Shown: positions 1 through 7,689, counted from the first letter of the stretch. The stretch: DNA of 21,433 nt from DASPPF01 sp032906705 (GCA_032906705.1 JAJTZC010000021.1:1-21433), one strand, 5' to 3'. A program made the numbers and translations. The notes: a model not told the origin generated them from the sequence alone.

Positions 1-35
1 CGACCATTTAACGCGGGTTTCCGCCCGAGCACTTC

Positions 36-263
36 ATGGAAAAGGAGGACTACGCGCCGACACGCGTCTTCATTATGGCACAGGGACTGTCAGGGAGGCC
101 AGCTCCTCTTTCTTATTCGACTCTGACCGTCCAAAAACTTCGGTTTCGCCCGCGACTGGAATCTGGCTGGAATCCGAAGGCATGTCGGGCGCGGTTGTCA
201 GATAACCTCCAAGGGCGTCGCACCACTTGTCAATCTCCAAATCAATTGTGTTGGGCCACCTGA
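36..263 (+). CDS. doubtful small open frame at the left edge
   Basis: A 75-codon frame starting with ATG. A TATA-like atttaac at 5-11 lies about 28 bp upstream, the spacing expected for a leaderless archaeal gene, and the first 25 codons resemble those of neighbouring genes. The rest is rich in Arg, Pro, Ser and Cys, has no recognisable domain, and looks like chance translation. It could be the 5' part of a decayed gene. If it is not real, bases 1-379 hold no gene that I can see; there is no convincing tRNA or repeat there, only two close copies of gattcgaa at 330-348. Confidence 0.15.
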   Translation: MEKEDYAPTRVFIMAQGLSGRPAPLSYSTLTVQKLRFRPRLESGWNPKACRARLSDNLQGRRTTCQSPNQLCWAT

Positions 264-379
264 TTCAGTTTCGGTCAGGCGTCCCTTCCGAGTTGATTTG
301 TACCCACGTAACTTAAGAGCGTCAAAGAGGATTCGAATGGAGATTCGAACTGCCCAAGAGAATAGCTTGGCTTTCTAGC

Positions 380-1666
380 GTGCTTCCGGCAAGCGTCACA
401 GGTCTCGAGGAGGAGGTCGCAAGGTCCATCGAGGTGATAGAGGCACCCCCAACTTGGATGTGCCTTGCGTGTCGCGGAGCGAAGCTACTCTGCGGTAAGC
501 CCCGATGCCCGATTGTGGTGAAGGCCCAGTCAATGGCGAAGGTCGGCGGCCGGGTTTCCACGCCGAACATCGAGGGTTCATCGCCGCCTGGGGTCTTTGT
601 CGGGAGGCTCGGCTATCCGAAGGTCTCCATCGGTCCGATGGTTCCTGCGCAGTACGGGGACACCTCAATACTCGACACGCCGGAGCGGTGGCTCGGCAAG
701 CCCATCGAGCAGATCGTCGACTATCGGTACTCGCTGGTCCGCGGGAACAGGAAGGCAAACGTGATTGACGCAAAGGACCCAAACAGATTCCTCGCATCGT
801 TGCATGAGCTGGCAATGGCTGGCGGGCCGGTCGATGCGGAGCTGAGGCTGACGAAGGCCCCGCGCAGGATCCTGACATTGAGCGAGGACACTCAGCCCTA
901 CGGACCCTCGGCGCCCCTGGACAGGTTCAAGCTGGGGAACGCCAAGGCAGACAGGCGGATAGAGAAGGCATACTATGACAGGAACCTGAAAGCCTCGGGC
1001 GCCATGGGTGAACTCTATTCGAAGGGAGTCCTCGTGACCAGGATTCAGAGGGCGTTCAGCCTGGGAATGTTCGGGGAGGGAGAGCGCAGGCGGATAGTTC
1101 CGACGAGGTGGAGCATCGCTGCAGTAGACAGCTCGCTCAGCCTCGGCTTGATCGAGAGGGTCAAGCACCATCCGACGATAGACGAGTACCGGGTGTACAG
1201 TTTCGCGGTCTACGACAACCAGTACGTGGCAATCCTGCTTCCTGAGCCGTGGAGGTTCGAATGGATCGAGGCGTGGTTCCCCAACACAACGTGGAACCAG
1301 TTCAGCAGCTCGCCTTACATGATCGGCGACTACGAGGAGTACTTCGGGAGGACGACCTACGCCAAGGTAGGCGGGTGCTACTACTCCACGAGGCTCGCTG
1401 TCACTGAGGCCCTCGACGGCGAACGAAGGCAGGCTGCCGCGATAGTCCTCAGGGAGACATACCCCGGCTACATCATGCCCCTGGGCGTATGGAACGTTCG
1501 GGAGAGCATCAGGGCGCTGATGAAGCAGGAGCACGAGAAGCACGAAACGTTTGGAAGCGCAGTGAACTCGGCTCTAACAAAGTTCAGAATACCCAGGTCG
1601 AAATGGATGGGCGAAAGCGTCCTCATCTCCAGGGAGCTCACGCAAGCGAAGATCACAAGCTACTGA
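380..1666 (+). CDS. nreA: NreA-type archaeal DNA repair protein
   Basis: The predicted 428-residue protein matches the archaeal Nre family, which is linked to DNA damage repair and PCNA binding. Near the N terminus it has a four-cysteine zinc motif (C28, C31, C38, C43) inside the family signature LCGKPRCP. The conserved core continues with GVFVGRLGYPKV (about 71-82) and a body rich in aromatic residues. The extreme C terminus, QAKITSY, fits a degenerate PCNA-interacting peptide (Q-x-x-I-x-x-aromatic), placed where Nre proteins carry one. The start is GTG. The frame is open further upstream to about 317, with no better NTG codon except a CTG at 350. The length is normal for the family. The next gene (alaX) starts 42 bp downstream on the same strand, with its own TATA-like element. 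Confidence 0.88.
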   Translation: MLPASVTGLEEEVARSIEVIEAPPTWMCLACRGAKLLCGKPRCPIVVKAQSMAKVGGRVSTPNIEGSSPPGVFVGRLGYPKVSIGPMVPAQYGDTSILDTPERWLGKPIEQIVDYRYSLVRGNRKANVIDAKDPNRFLASLHELAMAGGPVDAELRLTKAPRRILTLSEDTQPYGPSAPLDRFKLGNAKADRRIEKAYYDRNLKASGAMGELYSKGVLVTRIQRAFSLGMFGEGERRRIVPTRWSIAAVDSSLSLGLIERVKHHPTIDEYRVYSFAVYDNQYVAILLPEPWRFEWIEAWFPNTTWNQFSSSPYMIGDYEEYFGRTTYAKVGGCYYSTRLAVTEALDGERRQAAAIVLRETYPGYIMPLGVWNVRESIRALMKQEHEKHETFGSAVNSALTKFRIPRSKWMGESVLISRELTQAKITSY

Positions 1667-1708
1667 ACCGAGACAGTGTTATAGGTTCGTGCGAACCCTG
1701 ACGGCCGA

Positions 1709-2404
1709 TTGACTGAGAAGATCTTCTGGCAGGACGCCTATGTCAGGGAGTTCGACGCCGACGTGGTTTCGGTCGAAGGAAACAAAGTAGCATTGGACCG
1801 GACGGCGTTCAACCCCAGAGGAGGGGGCCTTGTCTCCGACTTGGGCAAAATCAATGGACAGGCGCTCGCTGAGGTCGTAAAGGAAGGGGACGAGATCTTT
1901 CACGTCGTTCAGGGACAGCCGGAATTGGGTGTGGGACAGAAGGTGCGCGGGGTTCTTGACTGGGAGCGGAGATTCAGGATAATGAGGATGCACACTGCCG
2001 CTCACATCCTGAGTGCCGTGGTCCACGGAGAGACAGGAGCCCTGATCACGGGTAATCAGATTAGCCCGGACGAGTCACGCGTGGACTTCGGCCTCGAGCA
2101 GTTTGACAAGGAGAAGATGTCAGGCTTCATCGACCGCGTGAACGAAGCAGTCGGCAGAAGCGTCGACGTGAAGAGCTTCTTCATGAACCGTGAGGAGGCG
2201 ATGCGTGTTCCAGGGCTGGTGAAGCTGGCGAATGCCGCACCGCCGTCAGTGGAAGTCCTCAGGATCGTCCAAATCGGGGACGTGGACACTCAGGCCGACG
2301 GAGGAGTTCACGTGAAGAACACGAGGGAGATAGGTCGCGTCGTGGGGCTGCGGAGTGAGAACAAGGGCAAGAGCAACAGGAGGCTCTACTTCACAGTCGC
2401 CTGA
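1709..2404 (+). CDS. alaX: free-standing alanyl-tRNA editing protein AlaX
   Basis: The predicted protein is 231 residues, the medium-sized AlaX class. AlaX hydrolyses mischarged Ser-tRNA(Ala) (or Gly-tRNA(Ala)) in trans in the cytoplasm, backing up AlaRS editing. Visible signatures are the glycine-rich loop FNPRGGGLVSDLG (34-46), the zinc-binding HTAAH (H95, H99), and the C-terminal motif DTQADGGVHVKNTREIG around 193-209, which supplies the last histidine (H201). The position that is often Cys in this motif is Gln/Ala-Asp here, a variant I recall from archaeal AlaX-M. GGVH replaces the usual GGTH. The start is TTG at 1709. A gttata element at 1678-1683 about 28 bp upstream suits a leaderless transcript, and no Shine-Dalgarno sequence is seen. 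It converges with the small zinc protein gene. Confidence 0.92.
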   Translation: MTEKIFWQDAYVREFDADVVSVEGNKVALDRTAFNPRGGGLVSDLGKINGQALAEVVKEGDEIFHVVQGQPELGVGQKVRGVLDWERRFRIMRMHTAAHILSAVVHGETGALITGNQISPDESRVDFGLEQFDKEKMSGFIDRVNEAVGRSVDVKSFFMNREEAMRVPGLVKLANAAPPSVEVLRIVQIGDVDTQADGGVHVKNTREIGRVVGLRSENKGKSNRRLYFTVA

Positions 2405-2408
2405 AATC

Positions 2409-2594
2409 CTACCTTCTTCGTGCGACCCAGACTGGCATCCGTTTAGCTGTGCAGTTGCCGCAGTAAGCCTTCATCAGCCTGGTCGATTCATCGAAAATCG
2501 TGGTGCTGTGGGACATGCAGACCACAGACCCGCAGTCCGCGCACTTCGCCACCGCGTGTCCCTTGCAGACGGAGCATCTTGCCAAGCATTTCAC
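2409..2594 (-). CDS. small cysteine-rich (B-box-like) zinc protein
   Basis: The predicted protein is 61 residues with eight to nine cysteines and one or two histidines in ordered pairs: C7/C10, C18/C21, C26/H29, C45/C48. This cross-brace pattern resembles B-box or double zinc-ribbon modules, which often mediate protein or nucleic-acid contacts. The function is unknown. It starts with GTG and runs toward alaX, with only 4 bp between the two stop codons. The 137 bp upstream (to the end of the grpB-like gene) is AT-richer and contains T-run and TATA-like stretches. The regular metal-ligand spacing argues for a real gene despite the small size. Confidence 0.6.
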   Translation of the reverse strand: MKCLARCSVCKGHAVAKCADCGSVVCMSHSTTIFDESTRLMKAYCGNCTAKRMPVWVARRR

Positions 2595-2731
2595 TCTTGT
2601 TTTTTTCGTCCAACGGAGACGGGCCGAGCCACGTAGAACTCTTTCAAGATCTTCGGAGCCGCGAACCGTGCCGAGTTGGTGCGAATTGATTATACGGCAT
2701 TCTGGTTAATAAACTCGCGCCCGTGTGTGCG

Positions 2732-3253
2732 TCAGACCTTCGAAACGTACCCCGCCTTTTTCAACGTCGAGACGATGAAGTGAGTCTTCGCCGCTGTGTA
2801 ACCTTCCCGGTCCACGCGATACTTCTGGGCCATCGCCCTCTTCAGGTCTAGGTATCGCATCGCCGTTTCGGGGTGTCTTCTCAGGTGATCCCTGAACGCA
2901 ATATGGCGACTCCAGAAATCAGATGATTCCTCCACCATGTGGAGGTGGTAGGAAGGCTTGTCGAAGTACCCTCGTTCGGGCAAGGTGCCCTCCTTCTCTG
3001 GGTGATACAGGTACCCGATTGATCCCAACCTGGGAACGCATGATGCCGCTAGGGCAAGCACCCGTACGCCTGCCAAGAGGTCGATTATCGGCTTGCCACC
3101 CAGGCCTGGCACTGCGGTGCTTCCGATGTGCTCTATCGTCATTATCCATTTCCCAGCCGCTGTGATGATTCTGGCCTTCTCCTCCTCGAACATTCTGGGC
3201 CAGGAGGGGTCATACTCCACTATGACCACAGGATCTTCGGCCTCTGGCATCAT
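2732..3253 (-). CDS. GrpB family (UPF0157) nucleotidyltransferase-like protein
   Basis: The predicted 173-residue protein matches the GrpB/UPF0157 family throughout. It starts with VEYDPSWPRMFEEEKARI (13-30), followed by the hallmark IEHIGSTAVPGLGGKPIIDLL (about 40-60), then a GYLYHPE-type segment, HLHMV, and FRDHLRRHPETAMRYLDLK near 120-138. The family has a minimal nucleotidyltransferase-like fold with no firm physiological role. In some members the domain is fused to dephospho-CoA kinase, but here it stands alone at the usual single-domain length. The start has two consecutive ATG codons (3251-3253 and 3248-3250). It lies downstream of the hypothetical 3342-3671 gene on the same strand with an 88 bp gap, so it may have its own promoter. 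Confidence 0.88.
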   Translation of the reverse strand: MMPEAEDPVVIVEYDPSWPRMFEEEKARIITAAGKWIMTIEHIGSTAVPGLGGKPIIDLLAGVRVLALAASCVPRLGSIGYLYHPEKEGTLPERGYFDKPSYHLHMVEESSDFWSRHIAFRDHLRRHPETAMRYLDLKRAMAQKYRVDREGYTAAKTHFIVSTLKKAGYVSKV

Positions 3254-3341
3254 ACCAAGCCTGTAGCGAATTTCGGTCTGAAATGATTTCTCCGTGTCAA
3301 TGGAAGTCCAGACGGGTTATCCGAACACGGCTCGGAACGCG

Positions 3342-3671
3342 TCACACCGGGAGCTTGACCTCGCCTGCGTATCTTACAACCCCTTTTGCTTCCATCGCGC
3401 GTGCAATCCGGTCCGCATCCCCTGCCTGGACCCATGAGGACATCGCCTTCGCGTTGCCGTCCGCATCGCATATCACGACCGCTGCGGTCCCTTCCTTGCC
3501 GCTGACGACAGCGCAGAGTTCCTCATCTCCCACCGGAGTCCATGTCTGTTTCCCCATCTTGAGGAAGAGAACTGGGTACGACGGGCCTGCCTCCTCCTGA
3601 AGAAGCTCCAGAGCGGCCTTGACGCGAGCCCTACCTTGCTGCACGGCTGTGAAATAGTCCACTTCACTCAT
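3342..3671 (-). CDS. hypothetical protein, translationally coupled to the EamA transporter
   Basis: The predicted 109-residue soluble protein has no domain that I recognise. It has an N-terminal amphipathic helix (about 1-28), a central strand-rich part (VLFLKMGKQTWTPVG, then GTAAVVICDADGNAKAMSSW), and a C-terminal helix and strand. It looks like a small alpha/beta fold with no membrane segment or cysteine motif. Its ATG overlaps the TGA of the transporter gene (ATGA, 3668-3671), so the two are very probably co-transcribed and coupled. Codon use matches its neighbours, which supports a real gene. Confidence 0.7.
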   Translation of the reverse strand: MSEVDYFTAVQQGRARVKAALELLQEEAGPSYPVLFLKMGKQTWTPVGDEELCAVVSGKEGTAAVVICDADGNAKAMSSWVQAGDADRIARAMEAKGVVRYAGEVKLPV

Positions 3672-4555
3672 CTCACGAGATATAGGAGCGCGAACACTCC
3701 AGCGAAAGAACAGAACGCGCCCAGGAGTTGATTCGCCTCCAAGCGTTCTTTGAGGAAGACCATCGCGTACGTTGCGGCGAAGGCTCCTCCCATGCCGGAG
3801 AGGGCCGCGACGATCGGGAGGGAGTCGGCACCGAGAGAGACACCGAAGTTGAATGTCAGGATTCCCACCGACTCCAGTATGCCCATCACCACAATGGTAC
3901 GCGAAAAACTCACCCTTGTCAGTTTGAGTTTGGCTCCGAAGGCCGGAGCAAGGGCAAGGCCCACAGCCGTGCCCACTCCCCTGAGGAAGAGGACAGGTAG
4001 GAAGTAACCGACAGCAGGCGTTACGTAGCCGATTACAACGTAGACCAATCCGAACGAGACCGCTGACGCGATCGCCGAACCTACGCCCGCCGTGAGCTTC
4101 GGCAGGCCGTCGCCCTTGGCATAGCTCCTGATCTCAGAGAACCGCATCGAGAGCAGGACCACCCCGAAGATGATCGCAGCGATTGCGATAGCGCGGGTGA
4201 CGGCAAGCACGACCCCGAGGAGGATGACAGAAACGACGGTGGTCACAGCAGGGTACGAGTAGGCCACGGGGGCGACCACGGAAACTACGCCCTTGTGGAA
4301 GGCCCGGTATAGGAGGATGAACGCGAGGAAGTTGAGCACGCCTGCTGCCACAAGCATTCCAGCGGGCAGTGCTGTGATTGCGAGAGGAGGAGCCAAGACT
4401 GGCAGAAGGACCAACACCACGAGCAGGGTCGCGATGTGCATGTAGACTGTCGTGGCGTAGTGGCCGAACTTCTCGGATTGGCTCCTCGACAGGTAGTCGG
4501 CGGTTCCCCAGCAGAGGGCCGTGACGAGTCCGAAGACCGTGGGCAGATAGGACAT
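3668..4555 (-). CDS. DMT superfamily (EamA) transporter
   Basis: The predicted 295-residue membrane protein has about ten hydrophobic helices arranged as two homologous five-helix EamA repeats, one in each half. The N-terminal LVTALCWGTADYLSR is the typical EamA opening (the W-G in helix 1), and the second repeat ends with the family-like FLKERLEANQLLGAFCSFAGV. Members export or import small metabolites such as amino acids or their analogues; the substrate cannot be told from sequence. It starts with ATG. A TATA-like cttaatac about 40 bp upstream (minus strand, near 4593-4600) may drive it together with the overlapping downstream gene. Confidence 0.88.
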   Translation of the reverse strand: MSYLPTVFGLVTALCWGTADYLSRSQSEKFGHYATTVYMHIATLLVVLVLLPVLAPPLAITALPAGMLVAAGVLNFLAFILLYRAFHKGVVSVVAPVAYSYPAVTTVVSVILLGVVLAVTRAIAIAAIIFGVVLLSMRFSEIRSYAKGDGLPKLTAGVGSAIASAVSFGLVYVVIGYVTPAVGYFLPVLFLRGVGTAVGLALAPAFGAKLKLTRVSFSRTIVVMGILESVGILTFNFGVSLGADSLPIVAALSGMGGAFAATYAMVFLKERLEANQLLGAFCSFAGVFALLYLVR

Positions 4556-4609
4556 GAAGTGGAGGCTGGGGTGGGCCTTCGGTTCTTGGCGGTATTAAGC
4601 TGGCGCGGC

Positions 4610-5158
4610 TTATCTCGCCCTTACTGGGGCTAGCTTGGTGCGCTCGAGGGCGGAGATGATCTCCTTGCAGAACGCTGGCAGGTCGGCCGGGAAACGCGAA
4701 GTGATGAGATTCCCGTCCCGTACTACTGGCTTGTCGACGTAGTTGCCGCCTGCGTTGATGACGTCCTCCTTGATCGAGCTGAAGCATGTCATCGTCCTGC
4801 CCTTGGCAACGCCTGCGGAGACGAGCACCCAGCCGGCGTGACAGATCGCAGCAACGGGTTTCCCAGCTGCGTTCATCTCCTTCACGAAGCCGATGACGGA
4901 CGGGTACCTGCGCATATAGTCTGGTGCATAGCCTCCAGGGATCACGACCGCGTCGAAGTCCTTGGCCGACACCTTGTCCGCCGTTGTCTGGGGCTTCGCG
5001 TCAAGGCCGTGCTTGCCCTTGTACAGGTCAGCGGAGCCAGTGCCGACGACGGTCACGTCGGCCCCGGCCTCTTTCAGCCTGTAGTAGGGATACCAGAACT
5101 CGAGGTCTTCATACAGGTTCTCCACGAGGATTGCGACCTTCCTCCCTTCGAGCGACAT
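4610..5158 (-). CDS. DJ-1/PfpI family protein (protease/deglycase-like)
   Basis: The predicted 182-residue protein has the class-I glutamine-amidotransferase-like fold of the PfpI/YhbO subgroup. Landmarks are the N-terminal strand KVAILVENLYEDLEF with the conserved acidic pair E17/D18, the IPGGYAPDYMRR segment (73-84), and the nucleophile elbow AICHAGW (104-110) with Cys106 followed by His107, as in archaeal PfpI. The C-terminal SRFPADLPAFCKEI also fits. Relatives have been described as proteases, chaperones or glyoxalase/deglycases; the real activity here is undetermined. The ATG start faces the LLM oxidoreductase gene across about 61 bp with a shared TATA-like element. Confidence 0.92.
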   Translation of the reverse strand: MSLEGRKVAILVENLYEDLEFWYPYYRLKEAGADVTVVGTGSADLYKGKHGLDAKPQTTADKVSAKDFDAVVIPGGYAPDYMRRYPSVIGFVKEMNAAGKPVAAICHAGWVLVSAGVAKGRTMTCFSSIKEDVINAGGNYVDKPVVRDGNLITSRFPADLPAFCKEIISALERTKLAPVRAR

Positions 5159-5186
5159 GGCTGTGGCAGTCTGCAGGGCGCTTCGG

Positions 5187-5193
5187 GTTTAAG
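5187..5193. promoter_or_regulatory. TATA-like element shared by two divergent genes
   Basis: The near-palindromic gtttaag reads as a TATA-like box on both strands (cttaaac on the other). It lies about 30 bp from the ATG of the DJ-1 gene (5158, minus) and about 29 bp from the TTG at 5220 (plus). Both distances fit leaderless archaeal transcription, so one site may serve two start points. Confidence 0.45.
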
Positions 5194-5219
5194 AGTTGTT
5201 CGGCTTGACCTTGGCCAGC

Positions 5220-6227
5220 TTGAAGATAGACGCGGAGCTGTTCGCCATGGCTCCCGCCGATGTCCCTGCACTTTCGAGGAAAGCAGAGGAGTTCGGGTTC
5301 GATTGCGTCTGGTTCAACGAGACGAGGCACGACCCGTTCGTGCAGCTCTCCCTGGCGGCGGTGAACACCAAGAGGTCGATGATTGGCACATCCATCGCAC
5401 TGGCGTTCACAAGGAGCCCAACTACATTGGCATATGCCTCGTGGGACCTCCAGGCCCTCTCTTCGGGGAGGTTGATTCTTGGACTCGGCAGCCAGGTCAA
5501 GGGGCACATCGAGAGGAGGTTCGGCATGAAGTGGGAGAGCCCTGCGGCCAAGATGCGGGAGGTCGTGATGGCTCTCCGTGCGGTCTGGGAATGCTGGCAA
5601 ACGGGTTCCAAACTCGACTTCCAGGGCCGTTTCTACAAGCTGGACTTGATGACCCCGTTCTTCAGCCCGGGTCCAATCGATAACCCTCGGATTCCGATCT
5701 ACATAGCCGCAGTCAACGAGGGCATGTGCAGGGTAGCGGGCGAGGTGGGTGATGGCCTTCACGTACACCCGCTTCATACGCCGAGATATCTGGATGAGGT
5801 GATTTTCCCTGCTCTCTCAAAGGGACTGACGAAGGCCAAGCGTAGGAGGGAAGCGGTGGCTGTTGCAGCGTCTGTCTTCGCTGCCATTGGAGCGACGGAG
5901 GCAGAGGTGAGGGCTGTGAAGAGCTTCTACAGAACACAGATCGCTTTCTATGCCTCGACGAGGTCCTACAGAAAGGTGATGGAGCTCCACGGCTGGGGGG
6001 ACGTATGCGACAGGCTGCACGCGCTCTCGGTAAAGGGGGAGTGGAAGCAGATGGAGGCTGAAATCACAGATGACATCCTCTCGGAGTTCGTCGTCGAGGG
6101 TAGCTGGAAGGACGCTGGCGGTAAGCTTAGGCGCAGGTACCGCGACTCGGTGGACAGAGTGCGCCTCTACATGCCGTTCGACGGAAGGATGGAATGGAGA
6201 GCTCTTGTGGCAGGATTCAGGTCGTAA
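5220..6227 (+). CDS. F420-dependent LLM-class oxidoreductase
   Basis: This is a bacterial-luciferase-like TIM barrel. I recognise the pattern of the TIGR03617-type F420 family: FGFDCVWFNETRHDPF, then IGTSIALAFTRSPTTLAYASWDLQ, the GRLILGLGSQVKGHIERRFG core, and AGEVGDGLHVHPLHT. Such enzymes move hydride between reduced F420 and an organic substrate; the substrate is unknown. The frame is open from a TTG at 5196, but the TTG at 5220 (giving MKIDAEL) fits both the family N terminus and the TATA-to-start distance, so I prefer it (335 residues). An ATG at 5247 would remove the first strand. It diverges from the DJ-1 gene and converges with the nitroreductase gene with 21 bp between stops. Confidence 0.88.
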   Translation: MKIDAELFAMAPADVPALSRKAEEFGFDCVWFNETRHDPFVQLSLAAVNTKRSMIGTSIALAFTRSPTTLAYASWDLQALSSGRLILGLGSQVKGHIERRFGMKWESPAAKMREVVMALRAVWECWQTGSKLDFQGRFYKLDLMTPFFSPGPIDNPRIPIYIAAVNEGMCRVAGEVGDGLHVHPLHTPRYLDEVIFPALSKGLTKAKRRREAVAVAASVFAAIGATEAEVRAVKSFYRTQIAFYASTRSYRKVMELHGWGDVCDRLHALSVKGEWKQMEAEITDDILSEFVVEGSWKDAGGKLRRRYRDSVDRVRLYMPFDGRMEWRALVAGFRS

Positions 6228-6248
6228 TCGCGGTCCGACGCCGCTTCC

Positions 6249-6758
6249 CTACAGAGCCAGCTTCTGCCCGTACCTGTCTGAGAATGCAATCTTATCCAGT
6301 GGAAGCCGGTTCTTCTTGCCCACGACCTTCTTCGCTGGATAGCCGAACCCCACGACCACGGTCAGGTTCAGGTCGGCGGGAAGCCCGAAGTCCGTCGCCA
6401 TCGGCTCTTTCTTGAACCCGGTGTAGACGCGGGAGCTGACCCCGTAGTTCCAAGCCGCGAGCTGCATGTCTTGGACCACCCGCCCTGCGTCGAAGGAGTG
6501 AAAGCCATACTTTGGATCGGTGAGAACCAAGACGGCGAAGTCCGCTGACGCGACCCACTGCCCGGTTGTGCTGTCCTCGGCAAGCTTCTTTAGCCGGCCA
6601 TGTTCCTCAACCACGACGAACCTCCAGTGCTGGGAGTTGATTCCGCTGGCAGTCAGCCTTCCCGCCTCGAGTACCTTCTTCTTGACGTCTGATGGGACGC
6701 GCTTGACCGCATACTCCCTGGTCTCCAGCTTTGTGGAAATGCTCTCGAATGTGTCCAT
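6249..6758 (-). CDS. nitroreductase family FMN oxidoreductase
   Basis: The predicted 169-residue protein is a compact single-domain nitroreductase. It has the N-terminal FMN phosphate-binding TREYAVKRVP, the loop ASGINSQHWRFVVVEE (37-52), which is the family P-S/G-x-x-N-x-Q-x-W pattern, the central helix FDAGRVVQDMQLAAWNYGV, and a C-terminal VVGFGYPAKK. These enzymes form homodimers and reduce nitro groups, quinones or enones with NAD(P)H; some are specialised for F420 or dehalogenation. The substrate is unknown. It starts with ATG. A minus-strand ctattatc at 6781-6788 lies about 27 bp upstream, so it probably has its own leaderless promoter rather than depending on the O-methyltransferase gene 35 bp upstream. 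Confidence 0.9.
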   Translation of the reverse strand: MDTFESISTKLETREYAVKRVPSDVKKKVLEAGRLTASGINSQHWRFVVVEEHGRLKKLAEDSTTGQWVASADFAVLVLTDPKYGFHSFDAGRVVQDMQLAAWNYGVSSRVYTGFKKEPMATDFGLPADLNLTVVVGFGYPAKKVVGKKNRLPLDKIAFSDRYGQKLAL

Positions 6759-6780
6759 ATTCGTTCGACCTGCTTCCTTC

Positions 6781-6788
6781 GATAATAG
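6781..6788 (-). promoter_or_regulatory. TATA-like box of the nitroreductase gene
   Basis: Minus-strand ctattatc centred about 27 bp before the ATG at 6758. It lies inside the short gap after the O-methyltransferase stop codon and implies independent leaderless transcription. Confidence 0.4.
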
Positions 6789-6793
6789 CCTTG

Positions 6794-7363
6794 CTACTTC
6801 TTTACGCTGATTTCCACGGCGTCGGTGACGGAAGTTCCAATGTCCAGGGAACTCTCCCTGTAGGTGCTTGTGTAACTCCCCGAGTTCCTCACATAGTCGA
6901 GGTAGTCGGCTACCTTCTCAGCGAAGGCCTTGACGTTGTCGGCCACCACGATGCTGCCTTTGTGGAGGAGCCTCTCGCAGCCCTTCAGGTACGTGAGGTA
7001 CTCGCTCTTTTCTGCGTCGATGAAGACCAGATCGAGTTCGCCCTTCAGCGTCGGAATCACCCGCTTTGCGTCCCCCAGGAGTATCTCGATGCGGTCCTCA
7101 AGCCCTGCCTTCTGGATGTTTGAAGCTGCGACCTTGGCTATGCGTTCGTCCATCTCCACGCAGGTTATCCGTCCGCCGCGAGGTAAGAGCCGACCCATCC
7201 TGATTGCGCTGTAGCCCACCAGCGTCCCTACCTCCAGGATTCTCTTCGGCTTTTCCTTCATTACAACCTCGTCTAGGAGGGCACCCCTGACGGGCCCGAT
7301 GATTGGGAGGCCCTGGCTTGGCGCGATGGCCTCGATTGAACGGAGGACCTCGTCCGGGTTCAC
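6794..7363 (-). CDS. SAM-dependent O-methyltransferase (family 3 / class I)
   Basis: The predicted 189-residue protein has a Rossmann methyltransferase fold. Motif I is RILEVGTLVGYSAI (41-54), the acidic ribose-binding strand end is CVEMD (68-72), then LLGDAKRVIP, the metal/substrate strand VFIDAEKSEY (113-122), and VADNVKAF near 140-147. This is the arrangement of catechol/caffeoyl-CoA type O-methyltransferases. The substrate is unknown. The frame is open far upstream, but that extension has no family similarity. The GTG at 7361-7363 precedes the first family-like helix, and a minus-strand TATA-like ggtttaca at 7389-7396 sits about 29 bp upstream, so I use it. It is divergent from the ribbon-helix-helix gene, 45 bp away. 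Confidence 0.85.
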   Translation of the reverse strand: MNPDEVLRSIEAIAPSQGLPIIGPVRGALLDEVVMKEKPKRILEVGTLVGYSAIRMGRLLPRGGRITCVEMDERIAKVAASNIQKAGLEDRIEILLGDAKRVIPTLKGELDLVFIDAEKSEYLTYLKGCERLLHKGSIVVADNVKAFAEKVADYLDYVRNSGSYTSTYRESSLDIGTSVTDAVEISVKK

Positions 7364-7408
7364 CCCTGAGAAGAAGGCGCCCTCCCCGTGTAAACCTGCC
7401 GATGGTCG

Positions 7409-7579
7409 ATGTACAGCACGGGGGCAGAGAAATCCACGACCCCGAAGATAAGCGTCGCAATGACCGAGGAGATGCTGAAGGCTCTGGAGGAGGAGAGGAA
7501 GGTCAGGAAGATAGCGACGATTCCCGAGGTCGTAAGGATAATCGTGAGCGATTACTACAAGACGAAATCGGGGAACTGA
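7409..7579 (+). CDS. ribbon-helix-helix (CopG/MetJ-like) DNA-binding protein, probably frameshifted
   Basis: This 56-codon gene starts with ATG. After a short polar N terminus, PKISVAM forms the DNA-contacting beta ribbon, followed by the two helices TEEMLKALEEERKVRK and IPEVVRIIVSDYYKTK, the classic ribbon-helix-helix layout of dimeric repressors. The hydrophobic spacing is right throughout. The frame stops at 7577-7579, just after a GGGG run (7570-7573). In the -1 frame the sequence continues without a break as a coiled coil and a membrane helix (see next entry). The gene may therefore encode a 93-residue protein if one G was lost or if ribosomes slip. It diverges from the O-methyltransferase gene and could regulate it, which is inference only. 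Confidence 0.7.
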   Translation: MYSTGAEKSTTPKISVAMTEEMLKALEEERKVRKIATIPEVVRIIVSDYYKTKSGN

Positions 7580-7689
7580 GGGAACAAGTCGAGCATCTTC
7601 GCAAGCTGTCGCACACCCTCTTCTACATGATTGTGGATGTGCTGTTAATTGAGTTTGGGCTTGTGCTTCACTTTCTTGGGGGTTCCTGA
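7573..7689 (+). other. coiled-coil and membrane tail in the -1 frame of the RHH gene
   Basis: Reading on from the last G of the GGGG run in the -1 frame gives 38 residues: ELREQVEHLRKL (heptad-like, coiled coil), then a hydrophobic helix from about SHTLFYMIVDVLL to VLHFLGG, ending at TGA 7687-7689. It has no start codon of its own near the junction and extends the second RHH helix smoothly, so it reads as the detached C terminus of the RHH protein. Its last 45 bp overlap the 3' end of the convergent membrane-anchored gene, which weakens the case for the final residues. Confidence 0.45.

Noticed and set aside
328..350. Sequence resembling a tRNA T-loop (gattcgaa twice, gttcgaatc on the minus strand)
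   Set aside because: The flanking bases do not form the five-pair T stem, and no acceptor or anticodon arm can be drawn around it.
665..1543. Long open frame antisense to nreA
   Set aside because: No recognisable domain; a byproduct of the high-GC codon use of the real gene, whose zinc motif and family signatures are clear.
5109..5777. Long minus-strand frame across the DJ-1/LLM boundary
   Set aside because: It would cover the divergent promoter and both real N termini, and its translation is compositionally odd (His/Arg rich) without any domain.
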